From Deltaproteobacteria bacterium (lineage in GTDB: Bacteria > Myxococcota_A > Polyangia > Polyangiales > Houyiibacteriaceae), in NCBI GenBank assembly GCA_013151775.1, contig JAADHO010000335.1:1-38375 (forward strand): a stretch of 38,375 nucleotides of DNA. The letters run 5' to 3'. The stretch's first letter is position 1, and the number at the start of each line of letters is the position of its first letter. Below are positions 1 to 8,668 of the stretch, one piece after another. Position numbers and translations under genes: made by a program. A model generated the notes under the pieces. The model was not told the DNA's origin, searched no databases, and saw only the letters and a list, made by a program, of their open reading frames with translations.

Positions 1-2
1 AC

Positions 3-1568
3 AGCGGTCCCGTCTGCATGGACGGCGACGGAGATGGAGTGACCGACTGCGCGGGCGACTGCGACGACGGTGACCCGACGACCTACCCCGGCGCTCCGGA
101 GATCTGCGGTGACGGCATCGCCAACGATTGCGGCGCGACGATCGACGCGGGCTGCGGCGGCATCGGCACCTACGTCGCGAAACCCCCCGTGGGCAACGGC
201 GCAAACCCTGGCACGCAGGCGTCTCCCGTGGCCACCATCGGGCAAGGCATCGCGAACGCCATGACCATCGGAGGCGGCGTGGACGTCTATGTCTCTGCGG
301 GCACCTACGCGGAGGACGTGCAGATGATCGAGGGCATCACCCTCTGGGGCGGATACGAGAGCGCGGGCTGGACGCGTGACCCGACGGCGAACGTCACGCG
401 CATCTCCGCGACCACGAACGCGGGCGTGAATTTCCGCCACGGCCTCAGCAGCGCGACGGTGATCGACGGCTTCGTGATCCTCGCGCGCATGGGCGGCAGC
501 GGCTCGAGCGCCGTGACCATCGCCGACGGCTCTTCGCCTGTGGTTCGCAACAACATCATCCGTGGGCGATCCACCTCGGGATCGAGCTATGGCGTGAACA
601 TCAACCCAGCGGATCGCGTGAGCGGCGGCACTCCGCTGATCGACAACAACGACATCTTCCTCGGCGCCGCCGGCGGAGGCTGGGGTGGCGGCAACGGCGC
701 CTGGGGCGTGCGCTCCAGACGCACGGCCGTGACGGCGCTCAACAACCGCGTGACCTTGGTGAACGCCGACATCGTCCAGCGCGGTATCGAGGTCTTCAAC
801 TCTCCCGCGGGCACCCTGATCGAAGGCAACCTGGTGCGCGGCAGCGGCAACGCAGACGTGGCCTTCGGGGTGCGCGCCGCCAGCAGCGCAGCCGACATCT
901 TCGACAACGACATCGACGTGGGCCGCTGCAGCCGCTTCTGCATCGGGATCGAGGTGGGCGGCAACGCCACCACCGTGAACATCCTCAACAACATCGTCTT
1001 CGGCGGTGGCGGAGGCGACAGCGCGAACGTCGGTTTGAGCCTCGCCTTCGAGGCACTGCCCTCGACGACGCCGAACATCTTGGTCGAGAACAACTTCCTC
1101 AGCGGCGGCTCCGGGGGCTCGGGGGCGTCGGCGGGGGTCGCGCTCGGAGATCGTCCAGCCGCTCCCTTCATCGTGGGTCGCTTCCGCAACAACGTGATCT
1201 ACTCGGGCACCTCGCCCGTGCGCTACGCGATGTTCGAGAGCGATCGAAACATCGATCCGGAGCTTTTCGAGAACAACGCCCTGCACCTCGAGACACGAGG
1301 CGCGACCGCCGCCGGGGCGCTCTATCTCGACGAGGGAAGCACTCCGCTAACGAACGCGGCCATGATCAACGCCCTACCGACCTACTCCGGAAACATCGAG
1401 GACGACTGCAGCGTGGTCTCGCCGACCGTCGGAGGTGACCTGCACCTCGGCGCGGGCAGCGTCTGCATCGACGCGGGCAGCACCACGGAGGCGCCCGCCA
1501 TGGACTTCGAGGGACAGGCGCGGCCCATGGGCGCAGGCATCGACATCGGCCCAGACGAAGCGAGCTGA
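3..1568 (+). CDS. MopE-motif / parallel beta-helix surface protein, 5' end outside window
   Basis: The reading frame is open to the left edge (the codons before the ATG at 18 are in frame and stop-free), so the gene probably begins upstream and at least 516 residues are visible. The start shows an Asp/Gly/Cys-rich stretch (DGDGDG, CDDGD, PGAPEICGDG, NDC) typical of the putative metal-binding motif first noted in the copper-binding protein MopE. It is followed by a DUF1565-like block and many NN/DN-turn repeats of a right-handed parallel beta-helix (NNII, NNDIF, NNRV, DNDI, NNIVF, NNFL), ending in a CIDAG...DIGPDEA tail common in these proteins. Such proteins are secreted or surface-bound in Myxococcota; the ligand is unknown. 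A hairpin follows the stop codon. Confidence 0.8.
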   Translation, partial: SGPVCMDGDGDGVTDCAGDCDDGDPTTYPGAPEICGDGIANDCGATIDAGCGGIGTYVAKPPVGNGANPGTQASPVATIGQGIANAMTIGGGVDVYVSAGTYAEDVQMIEGITLWGGYESAGWTRDPTANVTRISATTNAGVNFRHGLSSATVIDGFVILARMGGSGSSAVTIADGSSPVVRNNIIRGRSTSGSSYGVNINPADRVSGGTPLIDNNDIFLGAAGGGWGGGNGAWGVRSRRTAVTALNNRVTLVNADIVQRGIEVFNSPAGTLIEGNLVRGSGNADVAFGVRAASSAADIFDNDIDVGRCSRFCIGIEVGGNATTVNILNNIVFGGGGGDSANVGLSLAFEALPSTTPNILVENNFLSGGSGGSGASAGVALGDRPAAPFIVGRFRNNVIYSGTSPVRYAMFESDRNIDPELFENNALHLETRGATAAGALYLDEGSTPLTNAAMINALPTYSGNIEDDCSVVSPTVGGDLHLGAGSVCIDAGSTTEAPAMDFEGQARPMGAGIDIGPDEAS

Positions 1569-1574
1569 GCCTCC

Positions 1575-1611
1575 GCTCCCGTCGCCAGCTTCCGGAGAGC
1601 TCGACGGGAGC
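1575..1611. terminator. Hairpin between convergent genes, possible bidirectional terminator
   Basis: GCTCCCGTCG (1575-1584) pairs perfectly with CGACGGGAGC (1602-1611) around a 17-nt loop. It lies 7 nt after the beta-helix gene stop and just before the stop of the convergent membrane-protein gene. There is no T-tract, so intrinsic termination is plausible but not certain. Confidence 0.5.
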
Positions 1612-1620
1612 CGCGTGGCT

Positions 1621-2139
1621 CTAGGGCACGGCGGCTCGGTCGTCTTCGAGGGCTCGCTCGAGGAAGCGCCGAAGCGCGTACATCTGCTCGGCGCTGAGGC
1701 CCTGGCCCACGAAGGCCAGCGCCCACACCAACGCCGCGAGGACGGGCGACGCCGGCAGCGCCCAGAGAGCCCAGGGTGAGCCGCCCGCGAGGTATTGGGA
1801 GAAGCCGAAGATGCCCGCTCCGAGGGTCGCGAGGGCGCCCAGAGCGTGCACCGCCACGTAGAAGGACCAGACGTGGGGATGGGGTGCGAAGCGCACTCGG
1901 ACGTGAGTCGACTCGGGTGCGTCGAGCGCGGACGCAGGACACGCCTCGATGTCGGCCTCGAGCTGCGGCGACCAGAAGTGCTGCACAGCGGGATCCGGCA
2001 CGAGCTCGATGCGGCCTCGAGCGAAGAGCCCCCTCACCTCTGCATCGCACCTCAGCGCCGCCTTCACGCGCACCACGACCTCGTCACAAGAGAAGGGGAC
2101 GACCAGCTCGAACTCGGGACGAACGCGGGGTGTGGACAT
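1621..2139 (-). CDS. Small membrane protein of unknown function
   Basis: 172 residues; the family is not recognised. The N-terminal ~90 residues are soluble, with beta-strand-like character and repeated motifs of charged and hydrophobic residues (FELVVPFSCDEV, RIELVPDP, HVRVRFAPHP). Two hydrophobic segments follow at roughly 95-115 and 125-148, then a short cytoplasmic-looking tail rich in Arg/Glu. The ATG at 2139 is preceded by GGAG at about 8 nt, supporting this start. It is a stand-alone gene convergent with the beta-helix gene and in the same direction as the lipoprotein gene upstream, 191 bp away. That gap shows no gene-like frame. Confidence 0.65.
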   Translation of the reverse strand: MSTPRVRPEFELVVPFSCDEVVVRVKAALRCDAEVRGLFARGRIELVPDPAVQHFWSPQLEADIEACPASALDAPESTHVRVRFAPHPHVWSFYVAVHALGALATLGAGIFGFSQYLAGGSPWALWALPASPVLAALVWALAFVGQGLSAEQMYALRRFLERALEDDRAAVP

Positions 2140-2330
2140 GACTCGGCTCCGTCGTGCGTTCCAGACGACTCGCCTGCCAGGAGGCGCCGGCCCATCACGG
2201 CGCGCAGCCTATCAAATTCTGCGCCACGCCGAGCGACGCCGGACGTCAGGGCACACGCAGAACCGCGACCCGCACGTCGTCGTCGGACGAGCGCGAAGGC
2301 CTCGAGACATACGCCGCGCACGAGCGAGCG

Positions 2331-2975
2331 CTACGGACCGCAGGTGCCGGTGCCGCCCGTGGTGTCGCCGAGGTAGGTCTCGCAGGTGCCAGTGGCTGCG
2401 TCCGCGGGGATGTTGCAGCGCACGTGGATGCGAGTCGGATCGTCGGTGGTGTCCCCCGTGTCGAGAGTGATCGGGCCAGCCGAGCAAGGCGCCGGGGTGT
2501 CGTACATGCCGCGACAGGTGGCCTCCGCGGGACAGAAGGCCGTGCCCACGACGCCGTGATTCATGCCGAGGGCTCGCATCGTCCCGCAGCAGTCGGTCTG
2601 ATGTAGCTCCGCCGCGCAATTCACGTCCGCCCCGTCGGCTCCGAGGGTGCAGCCTCGCTCGACGGTCGTCGGGAATCCAGTGCACTCCACACCAGCACAA
2701 GCTGCGGTCGAGCCGTCGGGCGTCGTCGAGGCGTCGCCGGAGGCCGCGTCGGGCGTCGTCGAAGCGTCGCCGGGGGCCGCATCCGCCGTCGTCGACCCGT
2801 CACCGGGGGCCGCGTCCGCCATCGTCGACCCGTCGGCAGGGGCCGCGTCGAGCGTGCCGCTGTCCGCCCCAGAGCCCGAGTCCGTGCCACCGCCCGAGTC
2901 GGGCTCGTCGCCACCAGACCCACCACCGCACGCCGCCAAAGCGACGCACAAACCAAGAAGAAAAGTCATTCGCAT
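2331..2975 (-). CDS. Cysteine-rich lipoprotein with Asp/Ser/Ala repeat linker
   Basis: 214 residues. A lipoprotein signal peptide with lipobox ALAAC (Cys16) is followed by a Gly/Asp/Ser stretch and four 11-residue tandem repeats of the type AAPGD(G/A)STT(A/P)D at residues 44-87, a disordered spacer typical of Myxococcota surface lipoproteins. The C-terminal ~120 residues contain about ten Cys, including CAGVECTG, TDCCGT and two Cys near the C-terminus, suggesting a small disulfide-rich exported domain. No enzymatic motif is visible and no function is assigned. The two in-frame ATGs at 2975 and 2969 are both possible starts. It is divergent from the electron-transfer operon, sharing the region 2976-3318. 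Confidence 0.75.
   Translation of the reverse strand: MRMTFLLGLCVALAACGGGSGGDEPDSGGGTDSGSGADSGTLDAAPADGSTMADAAPGDGSTTADAAPGDASTTPDAASGDASTTPDGSTAACAGVECTGFPTTVERGCTLGADGADVNCAAELHQTDCCGTMRALGMNHGVVGTAFCPAEATCRGMYDTPAPCSAGPITLDTGDTTDDPTRIHVRCNIPADAATGTCETYLGDTTGGTGTCGP
2715..2846 (-). repeat. Four 33-bp tandem repeats inside lipoprotein gene
   Basis: Four consecutive 33-bp units encode the 11-residue spacer repeat of the lipoprotein. Units differ mainly at synonymous or Ala/Gly/Pro positions, so this is a low-complexity linker that could vary in copy number between strains. Confidence 0.7.
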
Positions 2976-3066
2976 GCCGCAAGCATAGCGTCGATTCGCC
3001 CAGACCCCAACATCGCCGAGGCGCCGAGCGACACGTCCACCTCGAAGGGATTCGGTGGGGGACCAC

Positions 3067-3132
3067 GGTTACCGCTCGGTAACGGCTCGACGGGTGAGGG
3101 AGCATCGCCCCGTAACGTTCCAGGTCGGGGAC
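3067..3132 (+). promoter_or_regulatory. Predicted activator-binding region (UAS) of the electron-transfer operon
   Basis: A perfect inverted repeat GTTACCG-CT-CGGTAAC lies at 3068-3083. Starting 33 bp after its first base is AGCATCGCCCCGTAAC (3101-3116), and abutting this a weaker element GTTCCAGGTCGGGGAC (3117-3132). The first two elements recur with almost the same spacing upstream of the cytochrome-porin gene (20432-20480). They end 41 bp upstream of a sigma-54 -24/-12 element, the usual arrangement for an NtrC-family activator, and such an activator is encoded at 17578-18951. Binding by that protein is inference. Confidence 0.65.
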
Positions 3133-3156
3133 GGCAGATTTTGGCCGTTCAGCGCA

Positions 3157-3172
3157 TGGCACGACGCTTGCG
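3157..3172 (+). promoter_or_regulatory. Sigma-54 (-24/-12) promoter of the electron-transfer operon
   Basis: TGGCACG-ACGC-TTGCG matches the sigma-54 consensus TGGCACG-N4-TTGCW at every conserved position, including the invariant GG and GC pair with correct spacing. It lies about 146 nt upstream of the ATG at 3319, giving an untranslated leader of roughly 135 nt. Confidence 0.8.
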
Positions 3173-3318
3173 TTGTACGGGGGCAAGTCGCAGCGCGCAT
3201 GACTCGTGGGTCGAATCCACCCGCTACGAGCCGTCCGCAACGCACACCGAGCGCCGACGCCTTCGGTGGACAGCCCGCAGCCCGCCATCACGGCGGCAGC
3301 ACCCAAGGAGAAACAGCC

Positions 3319-3915
3319 ATGTCCAGACAAATCCGCACACGCCTGATCGCCGCGCTCGCCGTGGTCGGCTCCCTCGTCGCCTTCTCGACCATCGCCATGG
3401 CGGGAGACGTAACAGGCACCGTCACCCACAGGCGAGGGACAGAAAACTTGGTCGTCTATGTGACCCAAGTCGCGGGCCACTTCTCTCCCACGCCGCATGC
3501 GGTCATGGACCAGAGGCGCATGCGCTTCTCGCCCTTCGTGCTGCCCGTCGTCGTGGGCACCACGGTCACCTTCCAGAACAACGACTCGGTCGTGCACAAC
3601 GTCTTTTCGCCTGACAACGAGGCCTACAACCTCGGCACGTGGCCCGCGGGCGAGTCCCGCTCTCACCGCTTCACGAGGGCCGGTGTCTACACCCAGGCGT
3701 GCTCACTCCATCCAGAGATGGAAGCCTATATACTCGTTCTTCAAAACCCATACTTTGCGGTCACCGCGGCTGACGGCAGCTTCACGATTCCCAATTTGCC
3801 TGATGGCCACTATCAGGTTCAGGTCTGGGGCAAGCGACTCACAAGCTCCGACAAGCGCAGGCATTTCCCGTTGACTGTCACGAACGGCACAGCCACTGCC
3901 AACATCACATTCTAG
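3319..3915 (+). CDS. Periplasmic cupredoxin with C-terminal regulatory-like beta domain
   Basis: 198 residues. The ATG at 3319 is chosen because AAGGAG lies 8 nt upstream and a clean signal peptide begins there (cleavage likely after AMA at 28); the frame is open further upstream but that stretch is promoter DNA. A cupredoxin fold is indicated by His93 (VVHNVFS) and the loop C128-x2-H131-x2-M134, the four ligands of a type 1 copper site. Residues ~143-198 resemble a carboxypeptidase-regulatory-like beta domain (DGSFTIPNLPDGHY). It is the first gene of the operon and a candidate soluble electron carrier for the complexes downstream. A paralogue with the same architecture is encoded at 10931-11611. 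Confidence 0.85.
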   Translation: MSRQIRTRLIAALAVVGSLVAFSTIAMAGDVTGTVTHRRGTENLVVYVTQVAGHFSPTPHAVMDQRRMRFSPFVLPVVVGTTVTFQNNDSVVHNVFSPDNEAYNLGTWPAGESRSHRFTRAGVYTQACSLHPEMEAYILVLQNPYFAVTAADGSFTIPNLPDGHYQVQVWGKRLTSSDKRRHFPLTVTNGTATANITF

Positions 3916-3965
3916 TGATATCGACACACCCTGCATCACTACTCACCACCGGAAATGTGGTGCCT

Positions 3966-4466
3966 ATGTTTTCTAAACTCGTAAGCGGCGTTCTGCTGCT
4001 AACGTGTGTGGCGGCTTGCGACTCCACAAGTCAAGAACCAGTGGACACGCAAGATCCAGACGCGTCCATCCCGTTCGACCACACGATACACGCCGGCACC
4101 TACGAAATGCCCTGCCTTTCGTGCCACGTCTTCGCAGACAAATCGCCAGTCGCTGGCGTACCATCGCTGCGTCGATGCATGGGTTGCCATCGGTTCGTCG
4201 CTAGCGATCAGCCCGATATTCAGAGGATGGCTCAAATGTATCAGGACCAGCGAGCTCCGTCCTGGACTCGCGTATATGATCTACCTGACCACGTCTACTT
4301 CTCACATCGCATGCATGTACGTGCAGACGTGCAATGCTCCGAGTGCCACGGCGATGTAGCAAGTATGGAGCACGTGGTACGCGTCAATACACTGAATATG
4401 GGATGGTGCATGACATGCCACCGAGAACGATCCGCCTCCATTGAGTGCGTCACGTGCCACAAATGA
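3966..4466 (+). CDS. actA: Pentaheme cytochrome c lipoprotein, ActA-like subunit of alternative complex III
   Basis: 166 residues from the ATG at 3966, which gives a clean lipoprotein signal (VAAC, Cys18); an in-frame ATG at 3915 would add 17 residues without a signal. Five CxxCH motifs are present (CLSCH, CMGCH, CSECH, CMTCH, CVTCH), and extra His residues such as FDHTIH and FSHRMH can act as distal ligands. ActA of alternative complex III is also a small pentaheme periplasmic subunit, and the next gene is ActB-like. The protein is expected to carry electrons from the membrane complex to a periplasmic acceptor. The gap to actB is 9 bp. GC is visibly lower here than in the flanking genes. Confidence 0.85.
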   Translation: MFSKLVSGVLLLTCVAACDSTSQEPVDTQDPDASIPFDHTIHAGTYEMPCLSCHVFADKSPVAGVPSLRRCMGCHRFVASDQPDIQRMAQMYQDQRAPSWTRVYDLPDHVYFSHRMHVRADVQCSECHGDVASMEHVVRVNTLNMGWCMTCHRERSASIECVTCHK

Positions 4467-4475
4467 GAACGTTGC

Positions 4476-7313
4476 ATGATTATCAAAGATAACATCACTC
4501 GCCGTAACTTCATCGCGACAACTTCCGTGGCTGCCGCTGGAGCCGCCACTCTCACAGGCTGTCGCGAGCGAGCCATTCGACACATCGTGCCGTGGGTAAA
4601 CCCTCCGGACGATGCTATTCCTGGCATCCCACTCTTCTACAACACGATTTGTCGCGAGTGCACCGCCGGATGCGGCATGAGCGCGCGCACACGTGAAGGA
4701 CGCGTGGTGAAGCTGGAGGGAAACCCCGAGCATCCGATCGGCCGCGGCGCCCTCTGCGTCCGAGGCCAGGCCGCCATCGAGGGCCTCTACCACCCCGAGC
4801 GCCTAGGCGGCCCAATGCTGCGCGCGCAAGACGGATCGGAGCAGAGCAGCGTGACCTGGGACGCGGCCGAGGCCGCCCTGGGTGACGCTCTGAGCCGCGC
4901 CATCGACCACGACGCACCGATCTATGTGCTCACGCGCCCGGAGCCCGGCGCTTTGGGCGGACTCTTCGGCGCCTGGCTGACTGCCCTCGGGCAACAGCCT
5001 GACCAACAAATCAGCTTCGACCCCCTCGAGCCAACTTGGACGCGTGAAGCGGGCCAGCGAACCTTCGCCGCGTCCGATCGGCCGAACTACAGGCTGGGTC
5101 GAGCACGCATGCTGCTGTCGATCGGCGCGGACTTCCTGGAAGACTGGGGCTCGCCGGTAGAGCATGCCCGCGGCTTGGCCGACATGCAGGCTGGCCGCCG
5201 CGAGGGCGAGACGCGCTTCGTCTATGTAGGCCCACGGCTCTCGCTCACCGCTGCCGCCGCAGATCGTTGGCTGTCCGTGCGGCCCGGCTCCGAGATCCAC
5301 CTGGTCCTCGGACTGGCGCGCTACGTGCTCGAGCAAGGTGGGGCTGGGGTGTCGTCGCTGCCTGGGCCTGCCGCGGCCAGCTTGGCGCGGAAGCTCGCTG
5401 GCTACACGCCCCAAGGCACAGCCGAACGAACCGGTCTCGACGCCAGCGACATCACGTCTCTCGGGCGTCAGTTGGTGCGAGCACGGCCCAGCCTAGTCCT
5501 CGGACCGGGGCGTTCCGTCGCCGGCAGCAACGCGGTCGCGCTGGCCTCCGCGGTCCATGTTCTCAACGCACTGACAGGCGCCATCGGCGACACCGTACGA
5601 TGGCCCCAACGCGTCGAAGAGACGCAGCAGGGCGCGGAGAGCGAGTTGACTCACCTGGTCGAGCGCGCGCGACGCGGACGGATCGGTGTTCTCGTGGTCC
5701 ACCACACGGACCCCTTGCGCTTCGGCGCGGCCTTCGATCAGTTCGAGCGCGCCCTGGAACAGGTCGACTTCCTAGCCGTCATCGGCCATCGCCTCGACGG
5801 CCTCGCTCGACGCGCGAACGTCGTGTTGCCCGACCACCACTTCCTAGAGAGTTGGTCTACGCTGGAGACGCGTCCAGGGGTGATGGGCATCCAGCAGCCG
5901 ACCATGACGCCCCTGCTCGAGACCAAGGCGGCCGCCGACGTACTGATCGCCGCCGCCCGATCCATCGAGCGCGCCGACGGACTGCCCTACGGCACCTTCG
6001 CCGAGTCGATCCACGACGAGCATGACCCACAGGATCTACAACGTGGAGGCGTGTTCGAACAGGCGCCCCTACGGGTGGTGTCTCTCACGGACGACCCCCT
6101 GCCAATGCCACTCGAGGACGCGAGCCTCGAGGGCCCGGATGACGGTCTCGCGCTCAGCGTGTTCCCATCTCTTCGCCAGACAGGCGACGGGCGTCCAGCG
6201 GACGACCTTCTGAGCGAGATCCCGGATCCGCTGACGCTGATCTCGTGGAGCGGCTGGGTGGAGCTTCATCCCGCAACGGCCGCGACCCTTGGGCTAGCGA
6301 CACGGGACGTGGTGCGCGTGGACGCCGGGCAACGACAGCTGGAATTGCCGGTCTACGTGCATCCCGGAGTCCGCGAGGGCATCGCGGGCATCCCCGCGCC
6401 CTTCGCCACCGATCTACTCACCAGTGGAGCCCAACCGGCCTTGGGCCTGGTGTCCCGAGTGAGCCTCTCCAAGACCGGCGCCGTCGCGCTGCTTCCTCGC
6501 AGCCAGACCACGGAGAATCAGGCCGGCCGAGAGCTCGCCATGACCACACGAGAGCTGACTGCCAGAGGGCGCCACGTGAGACGCCTGAGCATGTATCCCA
6601 CGCCTGAGCGCGGCGCTCACCGCTGGGGCCTGGTAGTCGACCTCGATCGCTGCAACGGCTGCTCGAGCTGCGTCGCGGCCTGCTACGTGGAGAACAACAG
6701 CGCGATCGTCGGACCCGAGGAGACCGCCAACCGCCGAACCATGAACTGGATGCGCATCGAGCGATTCATGGAGGGCTCGCCCGAACACCCGGATGCACGC
6801 TTCATGCCGGCCATGTGCCAGCAGTGCACGAACGCACCGTGTGAATCGGTCTGTCCTGTCTACGCCACGTACCACACCTCCGACGGCATCAACGGTGAGA
6901 TATATAATCGATGTGTTGGCACTCGCTACTGCGAGAACAATTGCCCGTATCAAGCGCGTCGTTTCAATTGGTATGATCGACCACGTTCGGAGCGCGCACG
7001 GCTTGCACTCAACCCTGATGTTACTGTGCGCGAACGCGGCGTGACCGAGAAGTGCACTTTCTGTATCCAACGCATTCGTGCGGGCAAGGAGCAGGCAAAG
7101 ATTGATGGCAAGCCCATCCTCGACGGCGACATCACGCCGGCATGTGCGCAGACATGCCCAACAGGTGCGCTGGTATTTGGCGACCTACAAGACCCGGCTT
7201 CCCGCGTATCACGTCTGGCCGCCGGAGACCGCGCATATCATCTATTCGAAGAACTCAACACAATTCCCGGTGTCGTCTATCTGGCACGACGGCGAGTGGA
7301 GATCGAGCGATGA
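4476..7313 (+). CDS. actB: ActB-like fused molybdopterin-oxidoreductase-fold / Fe-S subunit of alternative complex III
   Basis: 945 residues. The N-terminus has a Tat-type motif (TRRNF, Arg9-Arg10), a hydrophobic stretch and a lipobox-like LTGC (Cys29). Residues ~50-690 are a molybdopterin-oxidoreductase-like domain and ~705-930 a four-cluster ferredoxin domain (CNGCSSCVAAC; CQQCTNAPCESVCP; CVGTRYCENNCP; CTFC with CAQTC). This fusion is the hallmark of ActB, which in characterised complexes has no molybdenum. Unusually, the N-terminal domain keeps a full Cys59-x2-Cys62-x3-Cys66-x27-Cys94 set able to hold another Fe-S cluster. The stop codon overlaps the start of actC (ATGA). GC drops after about 6890. 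Confidence 0.9.
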   Translation: MIIKDNITRRNFIATTSVAAAGAATLTGCRERAIRHIVPWVNPPDDAIPGIPLFYNTICRECTAGCGMSARTREGRVVKLEGNPEHPIGRGALCVRGQAAIEGLYHPERLGGPMLRAQDGSEQSSVTWDAAEAALGDALSRAIDHDAPIYVLTRPEPGALGGLFGAWLTALGQQPDQQISFDPLEPTWTREAGQRTFAASDRPNYRLGRARMLLSIGADFLEDWGSPVEHARGLADMQAGRREGETRFVYVGPRLSLTAAAADRWLSVRPGSEIHLVLGLARYVLEQGGAGVSSLPGPAAASLARKLAGYTPQGTAERTGLDASDITSLGRQLVRARPSLVLGPGRSVAGSNAVALASAVHVLNALTGAIGDTVRWPQRVEETQQGAESELTHLVERARRGRIGVLVVHHTDPLRFGAAFDQFERALEQVDFLAVIGHRLDGLARRANVVLPDHHFLESWSTLETRPGVMGIQQPTMTPLLETKAAADVLIAAARSIERADGLPYGTFAESIHDEHDPQDLQRGGVFEQAPLRVVSLTDDPLPMPLEDASLEGPDDGLALSVFPSLRQTGDGRPADDLLSEIPDPLTLISWSGWVELHPATAATLGLATRDVVRVDAGQRQLELPVYVHPGVREGIAGIPAPFATDLLTSGAQPALGLVSRVSLSKTGAVALLPRSQTTENQAGRELAMTTRELTARGRHVRRLSMYPTPERGAHRWGLVVDLDRCNGCSSCVAACYVENNSAIVGPEETANRRTMNWMRIERFMEGSPEHPDARFMPAMCQQCTNAPCESVCPVYATYHTSDGINGEIYNRCVGTRYCENNCPYQARRFNWYDRPRSERARLALNPDVTVRERGVTEKCTFCIQRIRAGKEQAKIDGKPILDGDITPACAQTCPTGALVFGDLQDPASRVSRLAAGDRAYHLFEELNTIPGVVYLARRRVEIER

Positions 7314-8668
7314 CCACTGCAACTCTTTCGGATACGATCGGCGCAGATATGGAGGCGACCATAGCGCGAACGACATGGCGCTACTGGCTCGCATTGCTCT
7401 TCGCCGCCGGAATGACCGCACTCGGTATCTGGGCGTGGGTGCAGATCCTACAAGATGGCTTCGGTCTCACGGGACTCAACACCCCTGTCATGTGGGGCTC
7501 ATTCATTACGAACTTCGTATTTTTCATCGGAGTGAGTCACGCAGGAACGCTCGTGTCGGCGATTCTGTATTTCACAAAGTCGCCGATACGCGCGGGTGTA
7601 GGCCGCTCGGCAGAGGCGATGACTGTCATCGCGATTATGACAGCTGGTCTATTTCCCATCATTCACTTGGGGCGTGCCTGGTTGGGTTTTTGGCTGATGC
7701 CCTACCCGAACCAGCGGCAGCTCTGGCCAAACTTTCACTCTCCGCTCATCTGGGACGTATTTGCCATAAGTTCGTACGTTACGATCAGCGCGCTCTTCCT
7801 CTACATGGGCATGCTTCCCGACCTGTCCTCCCTCAGTCGCCGCGTGCGCGGAGTACGCAAATATGTGTACCGCGTATTGTCACTCGGATTCTCTGAATCC
7901 GATGGCGAGTGGGCACTATTCGAGCGCGCATATCCCATCTTTGCACTCGTGGTCATCCCCCTCGCCGTCTCTGTTCACAGCGTCGTCTCATGGGATTTCG
8001 CGATGGCTTTGACACCGGGATGGCACTCGACGATCTTCGCGCCCTACTTCGTCGCTGGAGCGATCTTCTCTGGTGTCGCGATGGCCATCATACTGCTATC
8101 GCTCCTGCGACGCGGATATAAGCTTCAGGCCTATATTCAAGAGAAGCATTTTGACGCGCTAGCGAAGCTGATGCTCTCCATGTCGCTGATCATGACCTTC
8201 GTCTATTGCACGGAGATCTTCATGGCCTTCTATCACGGAGAATCAGTAGAAATAGATCTGTACATATGGCGCATGACAGGCCCTTCTGCACCACTGTTCT
8301 GGAGCGTAATCTTCTGCAACTCCGTTGTTCCTCTGGCATGTTTCTGGCGCAAGATACGGTTCGATTTGCGTGCCTTGATCGCGATCTCTGTGCTGGTGAC
8401 CATCGGCATGTGGTTGGAACGCTATATGATCGTCGTAACTAGCCTCTCACATGGCGCAGATCCAGCGACCTGGGGAAGTTACTTCCCATCGTTCCACGAG
8501 ATCCTCATCACGGTGGGTGCCTGCGGTTGGTTCGCACTGTGGTTCATGGTCTTTGTGAAGTTTTTTCCATGTATTTCTATATCTGAGACAAAGCAAGCGC
8601 AGGTGGCGTTCTCCACCGTGCCTTCTGCTGGTACTGAAGATTCATCTGAGGAGCCGCACGATGCCTGA
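7310..8668 (+). CDS. actC: NrfD/PsrC-like quinone-binding membrane subunit, ActC-like
   Basis: 452 residues from the ATG at 7310, which overlaps the actB stop; an upstream in-frame extension lies inside actB and is rejected. About ten hydrophobic helices are visible, with motifs of the NrfD/PsrC family (FFIGVSHAGTLVSAILYF, HLGRAWLGFWLMPYPNQR, WPNFHSPLIWD, SVHSVVSWDFAM, FAPYFVAGAIFSG). ActC is the integral membrane subunit that binds quinol next to the ActB clusters. The last ~25 residues are polar. Its end overlaps actD by 8 bp. The gene has markedly lower GC and AT-richer codons than actD-actF. Confidence 0.9.
   Translation: MTTATLSDTIGADMEATIARTTWRYWLALLFAAGMTALGIWAWVQILQDGFGLTGLNTPVMWGSFITNFVFFIGVSHAGTLVSAILYFTKSPIRAGVGRSAEAMTVIAIMTAGLFPIIHLGRAWLGFWLMPYPNQRQLWPNFHSPLIWDVFAISSYVTISALFLYMGMLPDLSSLSRRVRGVRKYVYRVLSLGFSESDGEWALFERAYPIFALVVIPLAVSVHSVVSWDFAMALTPGWHSTIFAPYFVAGAIFSGVAMAIILLSLLRRGYKLQAYIQEKHFDALAKLMLSMSLIMTFVYCTEIFMAFYHGESVEIDLYIWRMTGPSAPLFWSVIFCNSVVPLACFWRKIRFDLRALIAISVLVTIGMWLERYMIVVTSLSHGADPATWGSYFPSFHEILITVGACGWFALWFMVFVKFFPCISISETKQAQVAFSTVPSAGTEDSSEEPHDA

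Noticed and set aside
3206-3220. tRNA T-arm-like GTGGG-TCGAATC-CACC sequence in the operon leader
   Set aside because: No matching acceptor, D or anticodon stem is found upstream, so it is not a tRNA gene.
3055-3318. In-frame extension of the first cupredoxin gene
   Set aside because: It contains the operator and sigma-54 promoter, has no signal peptide, and the ATG at 3319 has a good ribosome-binding site.
4476-7313. Nitrate, formate or polysulfide reductase catalytic subunit
   Set aside because: The fused ferredoxin domain and the actA-actF neighbours identify an ACIII-type protein rather than a stand-alone molybdoenzyme.
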